DNA from: Pseudomonas sp. R76
GTDB taxonomy: Bacteria; Pseudomonadota; Gammaproteobacteria; Pseudomonadales; Pseudomonadaceae
Length of the DNA: 64,000 nt
Direction of reading: 5' to 3'
NCBI RefSeq assembly: GCF_009834565.1
Contig: NZ_CP019428.1
Location: 3,286,001 to 3,350,000 of the forward strand
The translations under genes were made by a program, and so were the position numbers. The notes under the pieces were generated by a model. That model was not told the origin of the DNA. It did not search any database and saw only the letters and a program-made list of their open reading frames with translations. Shown piece by piece: positions 8,810 to 17,552 of the stretch. The number at the start of each line of letters is the position of its first letter. Positions within the stretch are counted from its first letter, which is position 1.

Positions 8810-10216
8810 ATGCCGGCATGGCGCAATATCAGTTTATGGATGGACCAGCTGAATGACCCGCTGGTGGCGCGGCCGTCTCTGGAGCATGACCTGGACGTCA
8901 ACGTGGCCATCATCGGCGCCGGTTACACCGGCCTGTGGACCGCCTACTACCTGAAGCGCCAGGCGCCCGAGCTGAAAATTGCGATTATCGAGGCGCAGAC
9001 CGCAGGTTTCGGCGCCTCCGGCCGCAACGGCGGTTGGCTGATGGGCAACCTGCTGGGCGAGGACCGCTTGCTGGCCGGTCTTTCGCCGCAGCAACGCCGC
9101 GCCTCCTTTGACCTGCTGCACGGTATTCCCGATGAAGTCGCTCAGGTGCTGGCGCGCGAAGGCATTGACTGCGACTACCGCAAGGGCGGCGCGCTGTACT
9201 GCGCCGCGCGCTACCCCGAGCAGGAAGGCAGCCTGCGTCGCTACCTCGACAAACTCCACGCCCAGGGCCTGACCGAGGACGACTACCGCTGGCTCAGCCC
9301 ACAACAGCTGGCCGAGCAAATCCGCATTGCCAGGCCTTACGGCGGCATTTATGCACCGCATGTGGCGACCATCAACCCGGCCAAGCTGGTGCGCGGCCTG
9401 GCGCGGGTGGTGGAGAGCATGGGCGTCACGATCTATGAGAACAGCCCCGTCACCCATTGGCAGTCCGGCAGCCTGCGCACCGCCAAAGCCTGTGTGCGCG
9501 CGGCTTGGGTGGTACCGGCGGTGGAAGGCTACGCGACCACGTTGCCGCCGTTGGGCCGCTATCAGTTGCCGGTACAAAGCCTGATTGTGGCCACCGAGCC
9601 GCTGCCCGCCAGCACCTGGGCTGAAATCGGCCTGGAGCATGGCCAGGCGTTCGGCGAAAGCAGCCGCCAAGTCACTTACGGCCAGCGCTCCGCCGACAAT
9701 CGCCTGGTGTTCGGTGCCCGTGGCGGCTACCAGTTCGCCGGGAAGCTGCGCCACAACTTCGACCTGACCAGCAGCGAAGTCGAACTGCGTCGCTACCTGT
9801 TCGGCGAACTCTTCCCACAGCTCAAAAACGCGCGGATTACCCACTCCTGGGGCGGCAACCTCGGCATGTCGCGCAATTTCCGCCCGCACATGCTCTGCGA
9901 CCACAAAACCGGCATCGCGCTGTCCGGCGGTTATGGCGGGGAGGGCGTAGGCGCCACCAACCTGGGCGGCCGCACCCTGGCCGACCTGATCCTGGGCCTC
10001 GACACGCCGCTCACCACCCAGCCCTGGGTGATCCGTGAGCGCGGCCTGGACGCGCTCAAAGCCTGGGAGCCCGAGCCGTGCCGCTGGCTGGGCTACAACG
10101 CGATCATTCGCAGTTTTGTCCATGAAGACCAGGTGTTGGCCAACCCCAACACCGCCCCTTGGCGCCGCAAGCTGGCGACCAGCGTGGCCGGGTTCATGGA
10201 AGGTTTCATGCACTAA
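8810..10216 (+). CDS. FAD-dependent amine oxidoreductase (DAO family, PuuB-like)
   Basis: A 468-residue flavoprotein. The N-terminal Rossmann motif is VAIIGAGYTGLWTAYYLK (about residues 29-46), followed by GFGASGRNGGW, a pattern typical of DAO-family oxidases such as gamma-glutamylputrescine oxidase PuuB. The C-terminal FAD-binding segment is SGGYGGEGVGATNLGGRTLA. The length fits the family. The start ATG 8810 follows GGGGAG at good distance. It probably oxidises a primary or secondary amine to an aldehyde. The cupin gene follows after 26 bp and a PotF-like polyamine-binding protein after that, which supports a polyamine-type substrate; the exact substrate cannot be read from the sequence. 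Confidence 0.88.
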   Translation: MPAWRNISLWMDQLNDPLVARPSLEHDLDVNVAIIGAGYTGLWTAYYLKRQAPELKIAIIEAQTAGFGASGRNGGWLMGNLLGEDRLLAGLSPQQRRASFDLLHGIPDEVAQVLAREGIDCDYRKGGALYCAARYPEQEGSLRRYLDKLHAQGLTEDDYRWLSPQQLAEQIRIARPYGGIYAPHVATINPAKLVRGLARVVESMGVTIYENSPVTHWQSGSLRTAKACVRAAWVVPAVEGYATTLPPLGRYQLPVQSLIVATEPLPASTWAEIGLEHGQAFGESSRQVTYGQRSADNRLVFGARGGYQFAGKLRHNFDLTSSEVELRRYLFGELFPQLKNARITHSWGGNLGMSRNFRPHMLCDHKTGIALSGGYGGEGVGATNLGGRTLADLILGLDTPLTTQPWVIRERGLDALKAWEPEPCRWLGYNAIIRSFVHEDQVLANPNTAPWRRKLATSVAGFMEGFMH

Positions 10217-10242
10217 GCCGTTTCACTCACACGGGAAAACCC

Positions 10243-10584
10243 ATGAGCATCACTCACTTCAAAGACACGCTGAATGCCCACTTGCCGGACTCCTCGCCGG
10301 TGGCCGTGCCCTTGGGCGAACCCATCGCCGTGGCCTCCACCTTGAGTGTGGAACGCAGCGATGGCGTCGAAACCGGCATCTGGGCATGCACCCCGGGGCG
10401 CTGGCGTCGGCAGATCAAATCCCAGGAGTTTTGCCACTTTATCCAGGGCCGCTGCACCTTCACCCCCGACAACGGTGAAGTGGTTCACCTACAAGCCGGC
10501 GATGCACTGATGTTGCCGGCCAACAGCACCGGTATCTGGGATATCCAGGAAACCGTGCGCAAGACCTACGTATTGATTCTGTAA
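10243..10584 (+). CDS. cupin domain protein (DUF861/EutQ-like)
   Basis: A 113-residue single cupin. The conserved pattern is IWACTPGRWRRQIKSQEFCH then IQGRCTFTPDNGEVVHLQAGD and LPANSTGIWD, typical of the small DUF861 cupins that accompany amine oxidoreductases and polyamine uptake genes in Pseudomonas. Metal ligands are not the classical His set. The function is unknown; it sits 26 bp after the oxidoreductase and 60 bp before the binding-protein gene, so it is likely in the same operon. Confidence 0.85.
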   Translation: MSITHFKDTLNAHLPDSSPVAVPLGEPIAVASTLSVERSDGVETGIWACTPGRWRRQIKSQEFCHFIQGRCTFTPDNGEVVHLQAGDALMLPANSTGIWDIQETVRKTYVLIL

Positions 10585-10644
10585 CGCTTTGATCCTTGAT
10601 CGCCTGCCATAAAAACAGCCCTAAAACCGCCAGGAAATCGAACC

Positions 10645-11724
10645 ATGAAAGCCATTGCCCTGTTGCCCTTGATGTTGGTGGCCTCTATCAGCCAGGCCGC
10701 CGAGACGGTGAAGATCTACAACTGGTCGGACTACATTGCGCCGGACACCACCAAGAATTTCCAGAAAGAAACCGGCATCGGTTTCACCTACGACGTGTAC
10801 GACAGCAACGAAACCCTCGACGGTAAGCTGATGACCGGAAAATCCGGCTACGACGTGGTGTTCCCGTCCAACCACTTCATGGCCCGGCAGATCCAGGGCG
10901 GCGCCCTGAAGAAGCTCGACAAGAGCCAGCTGCCGAACTGGAAAAACCTCAACCCGGTGCTGCTCAAGGCCCTGGAAAACAACGACCCGGGCAATGCACA
11001 CGGCTTCCCGTATCTGTGGGGCAGCACCGGCATCGGCTACAACATCGACAAGGTCAAGGCGGTGCTGGGCGACAACGCGCCGGTGGATTCCTGGGACCTG
11101 ATCTTCAAGCCGGAAAACATGGCCAAGTTGCAGAAATGCGGCGTGGCAATCCTCGACAACGGCCCGGAACTGCTGCCCGCAGCGCTTAACTACTTGGGCT
11201 TGCCGCACTACAGCAAAAAGGCCGAGGACTACAAAAAGGCTGAAGACCTGCTGATGAAAGTGCGGCCGTACGTGGCGTACTTCCACTCCTCGAAATACAC
11301 CGCCGACCTCGCCAATGGCGACATCTGCGTGGCCGTGGGCTTCTCCGGCGACATCCTGCAGGCCGAAAGCCGCGCCAAGGAAGCCAAGAACGGCGTGAAC
11401 ATCGGCTACAACATTCCCAAGGAAGGCGCCGCCATCTGGTTCGACATGGTCGCCATGCCCGCCGATGCACCTGACGAAAAAGCCGGCTACGCGTTCATGA
11501 ACTACCTGCTGCGCCCGGAAGTGATGGCCAGCATCACCAACTACGTGCACTACGCCAACGGCAACAGCGCGGCCGACAGCCTGGTGGACCCGGCAATCAA
11601 GGCCGACACCAAGGTGTACCCGAGCCCGGAAATGATGGGCAAGTTGTTTGCACTGGAGGCCATGCCGCTGAATATCGACCGGATTCGTACAAGGGTTTGG
11701 AACACCATTCGTACCGGGCGATAG
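10645..11724 (+). CDS. PotF-like polyamine ABC transporter substrate-binding protein
   Basis: A 359-residue periplasmic protein with a signal peptide (about residues 1-18, ending SQAA). The mature part starts ETVKIYNWSDYI and contains YDVVFPSNHFMARQIQGG and FPYLWGSTGIGYN, as in PotF/SpuD-type putrescine/spermidine binding proteins. The length matches the family. No ATPase or permease genes accompany it, so it must share a transporter encoded elsewhere or serve another purpose such as chemosensing. It is probably cotranscribed with the FAD oxidoreductase and cupin. Confidence 0.92.
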   Translation: MKAIALLPLMLVASISQAAETVKIYNWSDYIAPDTTKNFQKETGIGFTYDVYDSNETLDGKLMTGKSGYDVVFPSNHFMARQIQGGALKKLDKSQLPNWKNLNPVLLKALENNDPGNAHGFPYLWGSTGIGYNIDKVKAVLGDNAPVDSWDLIFKPENMAKLQKCGVAILDNGPELLPAALNYLGLPHYSKKAEDYKKAEDLLMKVRPYVAYFHSSKYTADLANGDICVAVGFSGDILQAESRAKEAKNGVNIGYNIPKEGAAIWFDMVAMPADAPDEKAGYAFMNYLLRPEVMASITNYVHYANGNSAADSLVDPAIKADTKVYPSPEMMGKLFALEAMPLNIDRIRTRVWNTIRTGR

Positions 11725-11742
11725 CCCTTGCTTAGAGCCCCT

Positions 11743-11846
11743 GTGGGAGCTGGTTTGTGTGGGAGGGGGCTTGCTCCCGAATGCAGTCTTTCATTCAACA
11801 TTTTCGTTGACTGATACACCGCTTTCGCGAGCAAGCCCGCTCCCAC
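11743..11846. repeat. REP-type inverted repeat pair
   Basis: GTGGGAGCTGG, then GTGGGAGGGGGCTTGCTC, a short spacer and the inverted copy GCGAGCAAGCCCGCTCCCAC. It fills the gap between the convergent binding-protein and LuxR genes. Confidence 0.82.
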
Positions 11847-11870
11847 AATTAGAGTGCGCAAGTCCGAGTT

Positions 11871-12656
11871 TCAGGGGTTTTCCAGATCATGCCCCAGCGA
11901 CTGGATAAACAACGAAAACAGCTCCGGCTGTGAGGCAATATCCAGCTTTGCGTACAGGTGTCGCCGGTGCACCTTCACGGTGTCCGGCGAGATCTTCAAG
12001 CGCTCGGCCATGGCCTTGGACGAGAACCCGCGCAGCACCAGGCGCGCCACTTCCAGTTCGCGCTCCGAGAGCACGCCGCTGCCGAAATGGCTCAACGCAT
12101 CGCGGATCTGGCTGTCCATCGCCGGTGCACGTTGGGTGCTTTGCTGCCAATGCTGCTGCATCAACGGCAACACCCAGGCTGCCAGCATCGTCATCAACCC
12201 GGTCTCCTCAACGCTGAATCGCCGCTGCATGCCCAGCGATAACGACAAAGTCCCCATAGCCGGCACTTGCAGGATGAACTGCACCTCGTCCTCAAGCACG
12301 TTGTCGTGGAAGTAGTTGAGAAAGTATTCACTCTGACGAAAATGGTCCGGCGCGACTTCCTCCAGTCGATACACGCCGCTGGCATAGCCCTCGCGACAGG
12401 CCTGGTAAAACGGGTCGAGCAAATACAGGCCATTGAGGTACACCAGCATCGACGCCGGTTTACTGCTCGGCTGGGCGTCGTATTCTTCCAGGGCCTGGGG
12501 CGGGCCGTCGGCAGGGTAGAAAATAGCCAGCGCGTTATCGAACGGCAGGCATTGGTGCAGCAACAGCACCAGTTGTTTCCAGAACCGCTCGGTGCCGATG
12601 TGCGCGACGGTGCGGCCCAGGCCCGCGTGCATGCCGACCTCTCTGAACAGGCTCAT
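11871..12656 (-). CDS. LuxR-family transcriptional regulator
   Basis: 261 residues from ATG 12656; an upstream TTG at 12689 would add 11 residues. The C-terminal LuxR/GerE helix-turn-helix (about residues 193-250) reads LSERELEVARLVLRGFSSKA and then KISPDTVKVHRRHLYAKLDI. The N-terminal 170 residues lack a receiver domain and lack the acyl-homoserine-lactone binding signature I would expect, so a different small-molecule input is likely. It is divergent from the APC permease/aminopeptidase operon across 199 bp, which contains a candidate operator at 12706-12728, so it probably controls that operon. Confidence 0.87.
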   Translation of the reverse strand: MSLFREVGMHAGLGRTVAHIGTERFWKQLVLLLHQCLPFDNALAIFYPADGPPQALEEYDAQPSSKPASMLVYLNGLYLLDPFYQACREGYASGVYRLEEVAPDHFRQSEYFLNYFHDNVLEDEVQFILQVPAMGTLSLSLGMQRRFSVEETGLMTMLAAWVLPLMQQHWQQSTQRAPAMDSQIRDALSHFGSGVLSERELEVARLVLRGFSSKAMAERLKISPDTVKVHRRHLYAKLDIASQPELFSLFIQSLGHDLENP

Positions 12657-12705
12657 ATCACAGGCTCCCACCCTCAAAATATCGGCCAAGGGTTCGGCTT
12701 TTGGC

Positions 12706-12728
12706 GCGTACCGTCAAGGGGAGTACGC
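12706..12728. promoter_or_regulatory. candidate LuxR operator (inverted repeat)
   Basis: GCGTAC and GTACGC form perfect 6-bp arms around an 11-bp spacer in the LuxR/permease divergent gap. The centre is about 60 bp from the LuxR start and 140 bp from the permease start. The assignment to the LuxR protein is inference. Confidence 0.4.
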
Positions 12729-12855
12729 CAATAGGGGAATTGGCCGGGCTACACGCAGCGTTTACTTTCTCGACCATCCAGTGGGAAACATATCCCGCAA
12801 CCGTCAGACCTTTCGTTTCTGCCTCACACCAAAAACAACGACAGAGGATAACGAT

Positions 12856-14220
12856 ATGAGTGCTTCCCCCGCGCCAGATGGCGCGCTCAAACCCACGCTG
12901 AGCGTGTTCGATGTGGTCGCCATCACCGTTTCCGCGGTAACGCCGGCCAGCTCCGTGTTTGTGATTGCCCCGTTTGCCATCCAGCAAGCGGGCAGTGGTG
13001 TGTTCCTGGCGTTTGTGATGGCCGGCTTGCTCGCCTTGATGTTCGCCTTTTGTTACGCGGAGCTGGGGCGTGCGCACAACAGCGCCGGTGGCGAGTACGT
13101 GTACGCCAAGCGGGTGTTTGGTGGCATGGCCGGGTATGCCACGTTCCTGACCGTTTTGGTGATGTTGCTGTTTATCCCACCGGTGTTGGCCACCGGCGCG
13201 GCGACGTACCTGAACAATGCCCTGGGCACCCAGTTCGATTCGCAAACCGTGGCCCTGGTCATTGTGGTGTGCAGCTACGCGCTGGGCATCCTCAATATCA
13301 AGCTCAACGCGTGGATCACCGGCACGTGTTTGTTGCTGGAAATCGCCGCGCTGCTGGTGATTGTGTGCATCGGCTTCGGTAATCCGGTGCAGCCGGCCAG
13401 CGTGCTGTTTCAACCGCAGATCGTAGAAAACGGCGTGCTGCACCTGGCGCCGTGGGGCTTGGTGATCGGCGCGGTCGGTATCGGCTTGTTCTCGTACAAC
13501 GGTTACGGGCCCGCCGTGTTGTTGGCCGAAGACATGAAGTGCGGTGGCAAAGGCGTGCACAAGGCGGTGTTGTGGTCGTTGGGGCTGGTGGTGGTGATCG
13601 AACTGGTGCCCATCACCGCGCTATTGATCGGTGCGCCGTCGTTGAGTGCGATGATCAGCAGTCCCGACCCGATCGGCTACCTGCTCACCAGCCACGGCAA
13701 TGAAACGCTGTCGCGGCTGGTCAGCGCGGGGATCTTCCTCTCGGTGTTCAACGCGATTGTCGCCATCGTCATCCAGATTGGCCGTGTGGTGTTCAGCAGC
13801 GGACGCGATGCGCTGTGGACGCCGCGCATCAACACGTTGTTCACGCGTATTCATCCGCGTTGGGATTCGCCGTGGCTGGCGACCTTGTTCCTGGCCATTC
13901 CCTCGGCGCTGCTGAGTTTCAGCTCCAACCTGGCGGACCTCACATCCTTCAGCGTGTTGCTGATCATGCTGGTGTACCTGGCGGTGGCCTTGTGCGAGCT
14001 GATGAGCCGGGTGCTGCTGCGGGACCGCGAGCATCCCTATCGCATGCCGTTGTGGCCGCTGCCGGCGCTATTGGCCGTGCTGGGCGCCGGTTACCTGCTG
14101 GTCACCTTGATCTACGCTGCGTCAGTGCGCGACATCATGATCATCATCGGCTTGCTCGCGCTGTCGGTGATTTTGTATTGCATCAGTGGCCGGTTGAGTC
14201 CGGCGTATCAAAAATTGTAA
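12856..14220 (+). CDS. APC superfamily amino acid permease
   Basis: A 454-residue inner-membrane permease with about 12 hydrophobic segments. The first helix has the APC signature VVAITVSAVTPASSVFVIAP, followed by AFCYAELGRAHNSAGGEYVY, the conserved helix 2-3 loop of the family. The start ATG 12856 follows AGAGGATAACG; the longer open frame upstream crosses the LuxR gene promoter and is not used. It lies 9 bp before an aminopeptidase gene, so the pair probably imports and then hydrolyses a peptide or amino-acid amide or ester. The substrate is unknown. Confidence 0.92.
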   Translation: MSASPAPDGALKPTLSVFDVVAITVSAVTPASSVFVIAPFAIQQAGSGVFLAFVMAGLLALMFAFCYAELGRAHNSAGGEYVYAKRVFGGMAGYATFLTVLVMLLFIPPVLATGAATYLNNALGTQFDSQTVALVIVVCSYALGILNIKLNAWITGTCLLLEIAALLVIVCIGFGNPVQPASVLFQPQIVENGVLHLAPWGLVIGAVGIGLFSYNGYGPAVLLAEDMKCGGKGVHKAVLWSLGLVVVIELVPITALLIGAPSLSAMISSPDPIGYLLTSHGNETLSRLVSAGIFLSVFNAIVAIVIQIGRVVFSSGRDALWTPRINTLFTRIHPRWDSPWLATLFLAIPSALLSFSSNLADLTSFSVLLIMLVYLAVALCELMSRVLLRDREHPYRMPLWPLPALLAVLGAGYLLVTLIYAASVRDIMIIIGLLALSVILYCISGRLSPAYQKL

Positions 14221-14229
14221 GGAGTGGGT

Positions 14230-15333
14230 ATGCGTGCACGTCAATTGGGCATTACGTTGGGGCTGGGCACGCCCGGCGAATTGAATGCCATCACCGATGT
14301 TCCGGGCGTTCGGGTCGGCCACAGTACGCTCAACACGCGTATCGACGGCAAACAGGTGCGCACCGGCGTCACTGTGGTGCAGCCGCGCGCGGGCGAGGCG
14401 CGCCATCAGCCGTGCTTTGCCGGCTATCACGTACTCAACGGCAATGGCGATGCCACCGGCCTTGAGTGGATCAGTGAAGCCGGGTTGCTGACCACGCCCG
14501 TGGCCATCACCAACACCCACAGCCTCGGCATTGTGCGTGACACCTTGATCGCCCTGGAGCGCGAGCGCCTGGCGGACCCTGCGGTGTACTGGTGCATGCC
14601 GGTGGTGATGGAAACCTATGATGGCCTGCTTAACGATATCTGGGGCCAGCACGTCAAGCCTGAGCATGTACGCCAAGCGCTGGATAACGCCGAGAGTGGC
14701 CCGGTGCAGGAAGGCGCAGTGGGCGGCGGCACCGGGATGATCTGCCATGAGTTCAAGGGCGGCATCGGCACCGCGTCACGGCGCTTGCCGGCTGAGGAGG
14801 GCGGCTGGACCGTCGGCGTGCTGGTGCAGGCCAACCACGGCAAGCGTCAGGAGCTGCGGGTCGACGGTTACCCGGTGGGCCGCCACTTGATGGGCATTGC
14901 TTCGCCGTTCGACGCGCGTGGCACGCCGGGCATGGGCTCGATTGTGGTGATCATCGCCACCGACGCGCCCTTGCTGCCGCATCAATGCCAGCGCCTGGCG
15001 CAACGCGCCTCCATTGGCATTGCTCGCACCGGCGGCGGCACCGAGGATTCCAGTGGCGACCTGTTCCTGGCATTCGCCACCGGCAACCGCGAGCTGCCAC
15101 CGGCCGATTACGGGCGCAAGAACCTGCCGCTGAGCAGCGCGTTGCAGATGCTCAATAACGACCATATTTCGCCATTGTTCAGCGCAGCGGCAGAGGCGGT
15201 GGAGGAGGCGATCATCAACGCCATGCTGGCCGGCGAGGACATGACCACCGAGGACGGCGTCAAGGTCCCCGGCTTGGCGGACGAGACTTTATTGACCGCA
15301 CTAAACAAGTGCGGCTGGAGCGTGTCCCCGTAA
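14230..15333 (+). CDS. P1-family N-terminal-nucleophile aminopeptidase (DmpA/BapA-like)
   Basis: 367 residues. The N-terminal pattern GELNAITDVPGVRVGHSTL and the motif GMGSIVVIIATDAPL mark the DmpA/BapA family of self-processing aminopeptidases. Family knowledge places autocleavage before the nucleophilic serine, here Ser237, giving alpha and beta chains. Members cleave D-amino-acid amides/esters or beta-alanyl peptides; which applies here cannot be read. The start ATG 14230 is chosen because AGGAG lies five bases upstream. It directly follows the permease (9 bp), so peptide uptake and hydrolysis are probably coupled. Downstream is the long aprA leader region. Confidence 0.9.
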   Translation: MRARQLGITLGLGTPGELNAITDVPGVRVGHSTLNTRIDGKQVRTGVTVVQPRAGEARHQPCFAGYHVLNGNGDATGLEWISEAGLLTTPVAITNTHSLGIVRDTLIALERERLADPAVYWCMPVVMETYDGLLNDIWGQHVKPEHVRQALDNAESGPVQEGAVGGGTGMICHEFKGGIGTASRRLPAEEGGWTVGVLVQANHGKRQELRVDGYPVGRHLMGIASPFDARGTPGMGSIVVIIATDAPLLPHQCQRLAQRASIGIARTGGGTEDSSGDLFLAFATGNRELPPADYGRKNLPLSSALQMLNNDHISPLFSAAAEAVEEAIINAMLAGEDMTTEDGVKVPGLADETLLTALNKCGWSVSP

Positions 15334-15628
15334 TAGGGGACAACTCTAATTAATTATCTAAGTAGTGGCTCTTTAATGTCGCCAATGACACCGTGACAAT
15401 ATATTGGATCCATTATCCAAGTACGCCGCTCAAGTTGAGCGGCTTTACTGCTATTTAATATTTAAATACCACTCGGGCTGGCGCTTTTGCGCAAACGCAG
15501 TTGTCCCCAATAAACACTGCCTGCGACTTCCTCAAGTTGAATCCACGTCACATTTTCATGCCGGAAATATTTGTAGACGAAAGATTTCAAGTTGTGTCAG
15601 TTTCGATACGCCTTCAAAAGAGGCGAGT

Positions 15629-15661
15629 GATAGGACGATCCTCGCCCGCGAGGTTCCTATC
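15629..15661 (+). promoter_or_regulatory. stem-loop in aprA leader
   Basis: GATAGGA pairs with TCCTATC and, inside this, CCTCG pairs with CGAGG around a CCCG loop, with a 4-nt bulge on one side and 1 nt on the other. It ends 24 nt before the RsmA-type site and 40 nt before the aprA start codon. A GGA sits in the 5' arm. Confidence 0.6.
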
Positions 15662-15685
15662 GAACAAAGACTGATGCACTTGCAA

Positions 15686-15695
15686 ACAAGGAAGT
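15686..15695 (+). promoter_or_regulatory. RsmA/CsrA binding site over aprA ribosome-binding site
   Basis: ACAAGGAAGT matches every defined position of the RsmA/CsrA consensus (A/U)CANGGANG(U/A). It contains the Shine-Dalgarno AAGGA and ends six bases before the aprA ATG, so bound RsmA would block ribosomes. Gac/Rsm control of exoprotease AprA is well established in fluorescent pseudomonads. Confidence 0.75.
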
Positions 15696-15701
15696 ACGTT
15701 T

Positions 15702-17135
15702 ATGTCAAAAGTAAAAGACAAAGCTATTGTATCTGCCGCGCAAGCCAGCACTGCTTACTCGCAAATCGATAGCTTCAGCCATCTGTATGACCGTGGCGGC
15801 AACCTCACGGTCAATGGCAAACCGTCCTTTTCCGTGGACCAGGCAGCGGACCACCTGCTGCGCGATGGCGCCTCGTACAAGGATGTGAATCACAACGGCA
15901 AGATCGATCTGACTTACACCTTCCTCACCTCGGCTTCCTCGGCGACCATGAACAAACATGGCATCTCCGGGTTCAGCCAGTTCAACGCCCAGCAGAAAGC
16001 ACAGGCCGTACTGGCCATGCAATCCTGGGCGGATGTCGCCAACGTGAGCTTTACCGAAAGCGCCTCGGGCGGCGACACGCACATGACCTTCGGCAACTAC
16101 AGCGGCGGCCAGGACGGCGCAGCAGCCTTCGCCTACCTGCCCGGCACCGGCGCAGGCTACGACGGCACGTCGTGGTACCTGACCAACAGCAGCTACACGC
16201 CGAACAAGACCCCGGACGTGAACAACTACGGCCGGCAGACCCTGACCCACGAAATCGGCCACACCTTGGGCCTGGCGCACCCTGGCGACTACAACGCCGG
16301 GACCGGCAACCCTTCGTACAAAGACGCGGACTATGGACAGGACACGCGTGGCTACAGCGTCATGAGTTACTGGAGCGAGAGCAACACCAACCAGAACTTC
16401 ACCAAAGGCGGCGTCGAGGCCTACGCTTCCGGCCCGCTGATCGACGACATTGCCGCGATCCAGAAGCTCTACGGTGCCAACTACAGCACCCGCGCCGGTG
16501 ACACCACCTACGGTTTCAACTCCAACACCGGGCGCGATTTCTACAGCGCCACCTCCAATGCCGACAAGCTAGTGTTCTCGGTATGGGACGGCGGTGGCAA
16601 TGACACCCTGGACTTCTCCGGCTTTACCCAAAACCAGAAGATCAACCTCAATGAAGGCTCGTTCTCCGACGTTGGCGGCCTGGTGGGCAACGTGTCCATC
16701 GCCAAGGGCGTGACCGTCGAGAACGCGTTCGGTGGCGCGGGCAACGATCTGATCATTGGTAACAACGCCGCCAATATCATCAAAGGCGGTGCCGGCAACG
16801 ACATCATCTACGGTGGTGGCGGTGCTGACCAACTGTGGGGCGGCGCCGGCAACGACACGTTTGTGTTCGGTGCCAGCTCCGATTCCAAGCCAGGTGCAGC
16901 CGACAAGATCTTTGACTTCACCTCGGGTTCGGACAAGATCGACCTGTCCGGCATCACCAAAGGTGCAGGCCTGACCTTCGTCAACGCGTTCACCGGCCAT
17001 GCCGGCGACGCGGTGCTGAGCTATGCCTCGGGTACCAACCTGGGCACCTTGGCGGTGGACTTCTCCGGGCACGGCGTGGCGGATTTCCTCGTCACCACCG
17101 TTGGCCAGGCGGTTGCCAGCGACATCGTAGCGTGA
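15702..17135 (+). CDS. aprA: serralysin-family alkaline metalloprotease
   Basis: 477-residue secreted zinc protease (AprA/AprX). The zinc motif [11 protein letters not shown] supplies His183, Glu184, His187 and His193, and the Met-turn SVMSYW gives Met221 and Tyr223. The C-terminal half has glycine-rich RTX nonapeptides ([47 protein letters not shown], about residues 345-390) that bind calcium. There is no N-terminal signal peptide: a short propeptide precedes the catalytic domain and export uses a C-terminal signal through AprDEF. Family knowledge links it to casein degradation, milk spoilage and insect or plant interaction. The inhibitor and exporter genes follow directly, and translation is probably under Rsm control. 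Confidence 0.97.
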   Translation: MSKVKDKAIVSAAQASTAYSQIDSFSHLYDRGGNLTVNGKPSFSVDQAADHLLRDGASYKDVNHNGKIDLTYTFLTSASSATMNKHGISGFSQFNAQQKAQAVLAMQSWADVANVSFTESASGGDTHMTFGNYSGGQDGAAAFAYLPGTGAGYDGTSWYLTNSSYTPNKTPDVNNYGRQTLTHEIGHTLGLAHPGDYNAGTGNPSYKDADYGQDTRGYSVMSYWSESNTNQNFTKGGVEAYASGPLIDDIAAIQKLYGANYSTRAGDTTYGFNSNTGRDFYSATSNADKLVFSVWDGGGNDTLDFSGFTQNQKINLNEGSFSDVGGLVGNVSIAKGVTVENAFGGAGNDLIIGNNAANIIKGGAGNDIIYGGGGADQLWGGAGNDTFVFGASSDSKPGAADKIFDFTSGSDKIDLSGITKGAGLTFVNAFTGHAGDAVLSYASGTNLGTLAVDFSGHGVADFLVTTVGQAVASDIVA

Positions 17136-17140
17136 TGTAA

Positions 17141-17166
17141 AGCGCGCGGCGCTCCGGCGCCGCGCT
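17141..17166 (+). promoter_or_regulatory. GC-rich hairpin between aprA and aprI
   Basis: AGCGCGCGGCGC pairs with GCGCCGCGCT (2-nt bulge) around a short loop, five bases after the aprA stop and just before the aprI ribosome-binding site. There is no U-tract, so it is more likely an mRNA 3'-end stabiliser or attenuator that sets aprA:aprI ratio than a strict terminator. Confidence 0.55.
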
Positions 17167-17183
17167 CTAGGATGGAGCAGAAG

Positions 17184-17552
17184 ATGGCGCGTTTTTCTCA
17201 TTTGATCGCCTGTGCTTCACAGGTGGTGTTCATGTCGGCAGGAGCCCACGCAATGGCTAGCAGTCTTGTTTTACCCACCACCGCCCAGTTGGCAGGCCAC
17301 TGGCAGTTGCACCAGCAGGATCAGGTGTGCGCGTTGGACTTGCTGGAACAGGCGAACGCGCTGGCCGGTGATGTCGCCTGCGCAGAACAATGGCTGGGCC
17401 AGAAACCCCTGAGCTGGACACCAACCCCGGACGGAATCTGGCTGATGAACGCCGAAGGCACCGGCATTATCCATTTGAACCGTGAAAAAGACGGCGAATA
17501 TAAAGGGCAGACGCCTTCGATCCCCGAAGTTGTCCTGCAACGAACACCCTAA
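17184..17552 (+). CDS. aprI: periplasmic alkaline protease inhibitor
   Basis: 122-residue exported inhibitor (Inh/AprI) of serralysins. A signal peptide runs to about residue 25 (AGAHAMA). The mature protein then begins SSL, the N-terminal trunk that in this family enters the protease active site. Two cysteines (in QDQVCALDL and GDVACAEQW) match the family disulfide, and the segment SWTPTPDGIWLMNAEG fits the lipocalin-like barrel. The start ATG 17184 is preferred over ATG 17172 because GGAG lies at the right distance from it. It sits between aprA and aprD, the order known for P. fluorescens, whereas P. aeruginosa has aprI after aprA downstream of aprDEF. It protects the periplasm from stray AprA. 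Confidence 0.93.
   Translation: MARFSHLIACASQVVFMSAGAHAMASSLVLPTTAQLAGHWQLHQQDQVCALDLLEQANALAGDVACAEQWLGQKPLSWTPTPDGIWLMNAEGTGIIHLNREKDGEYKGQTPSIPEVVLQRTP

Larger units (their letters stand above)
15334..15701 (+). promoter_or_regulatory. aprA promoter and untranslated leader region
   Basis: A 368-bp gap with no credible gene; a 122-codon frame from 15404 has no family features. It is AT-richer than its surroundings. It holds a 10-bp inverted pair (GGGGACAACT at 15336-15345 and AGTTGTCCCC at 15499-15508), a small palindrome GCGC-TTTT-GCGC at 15481-15492, a strong stem-loop at 15629-15661 and an RsmA-type site at 15686-15695. I could not assign -35/-10 boxes with confidence. Confidence 0.6.

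Noticed and set aside
15336..15508. 10-bp inverted pair GGGGACAACT / AGTTGTCCCC before aprA as an operator
   Set aside because: Arms are about 150 bp apart and short, so chance is likely; kept only as a note in the leader entry.
15404..15772. 122-codon frame in the aprA leader running into aprA
   Set aside because: No ribosome-binding site, no family character, and it overlaps the aprA start in another frame; the region is better explained as leader RNA.
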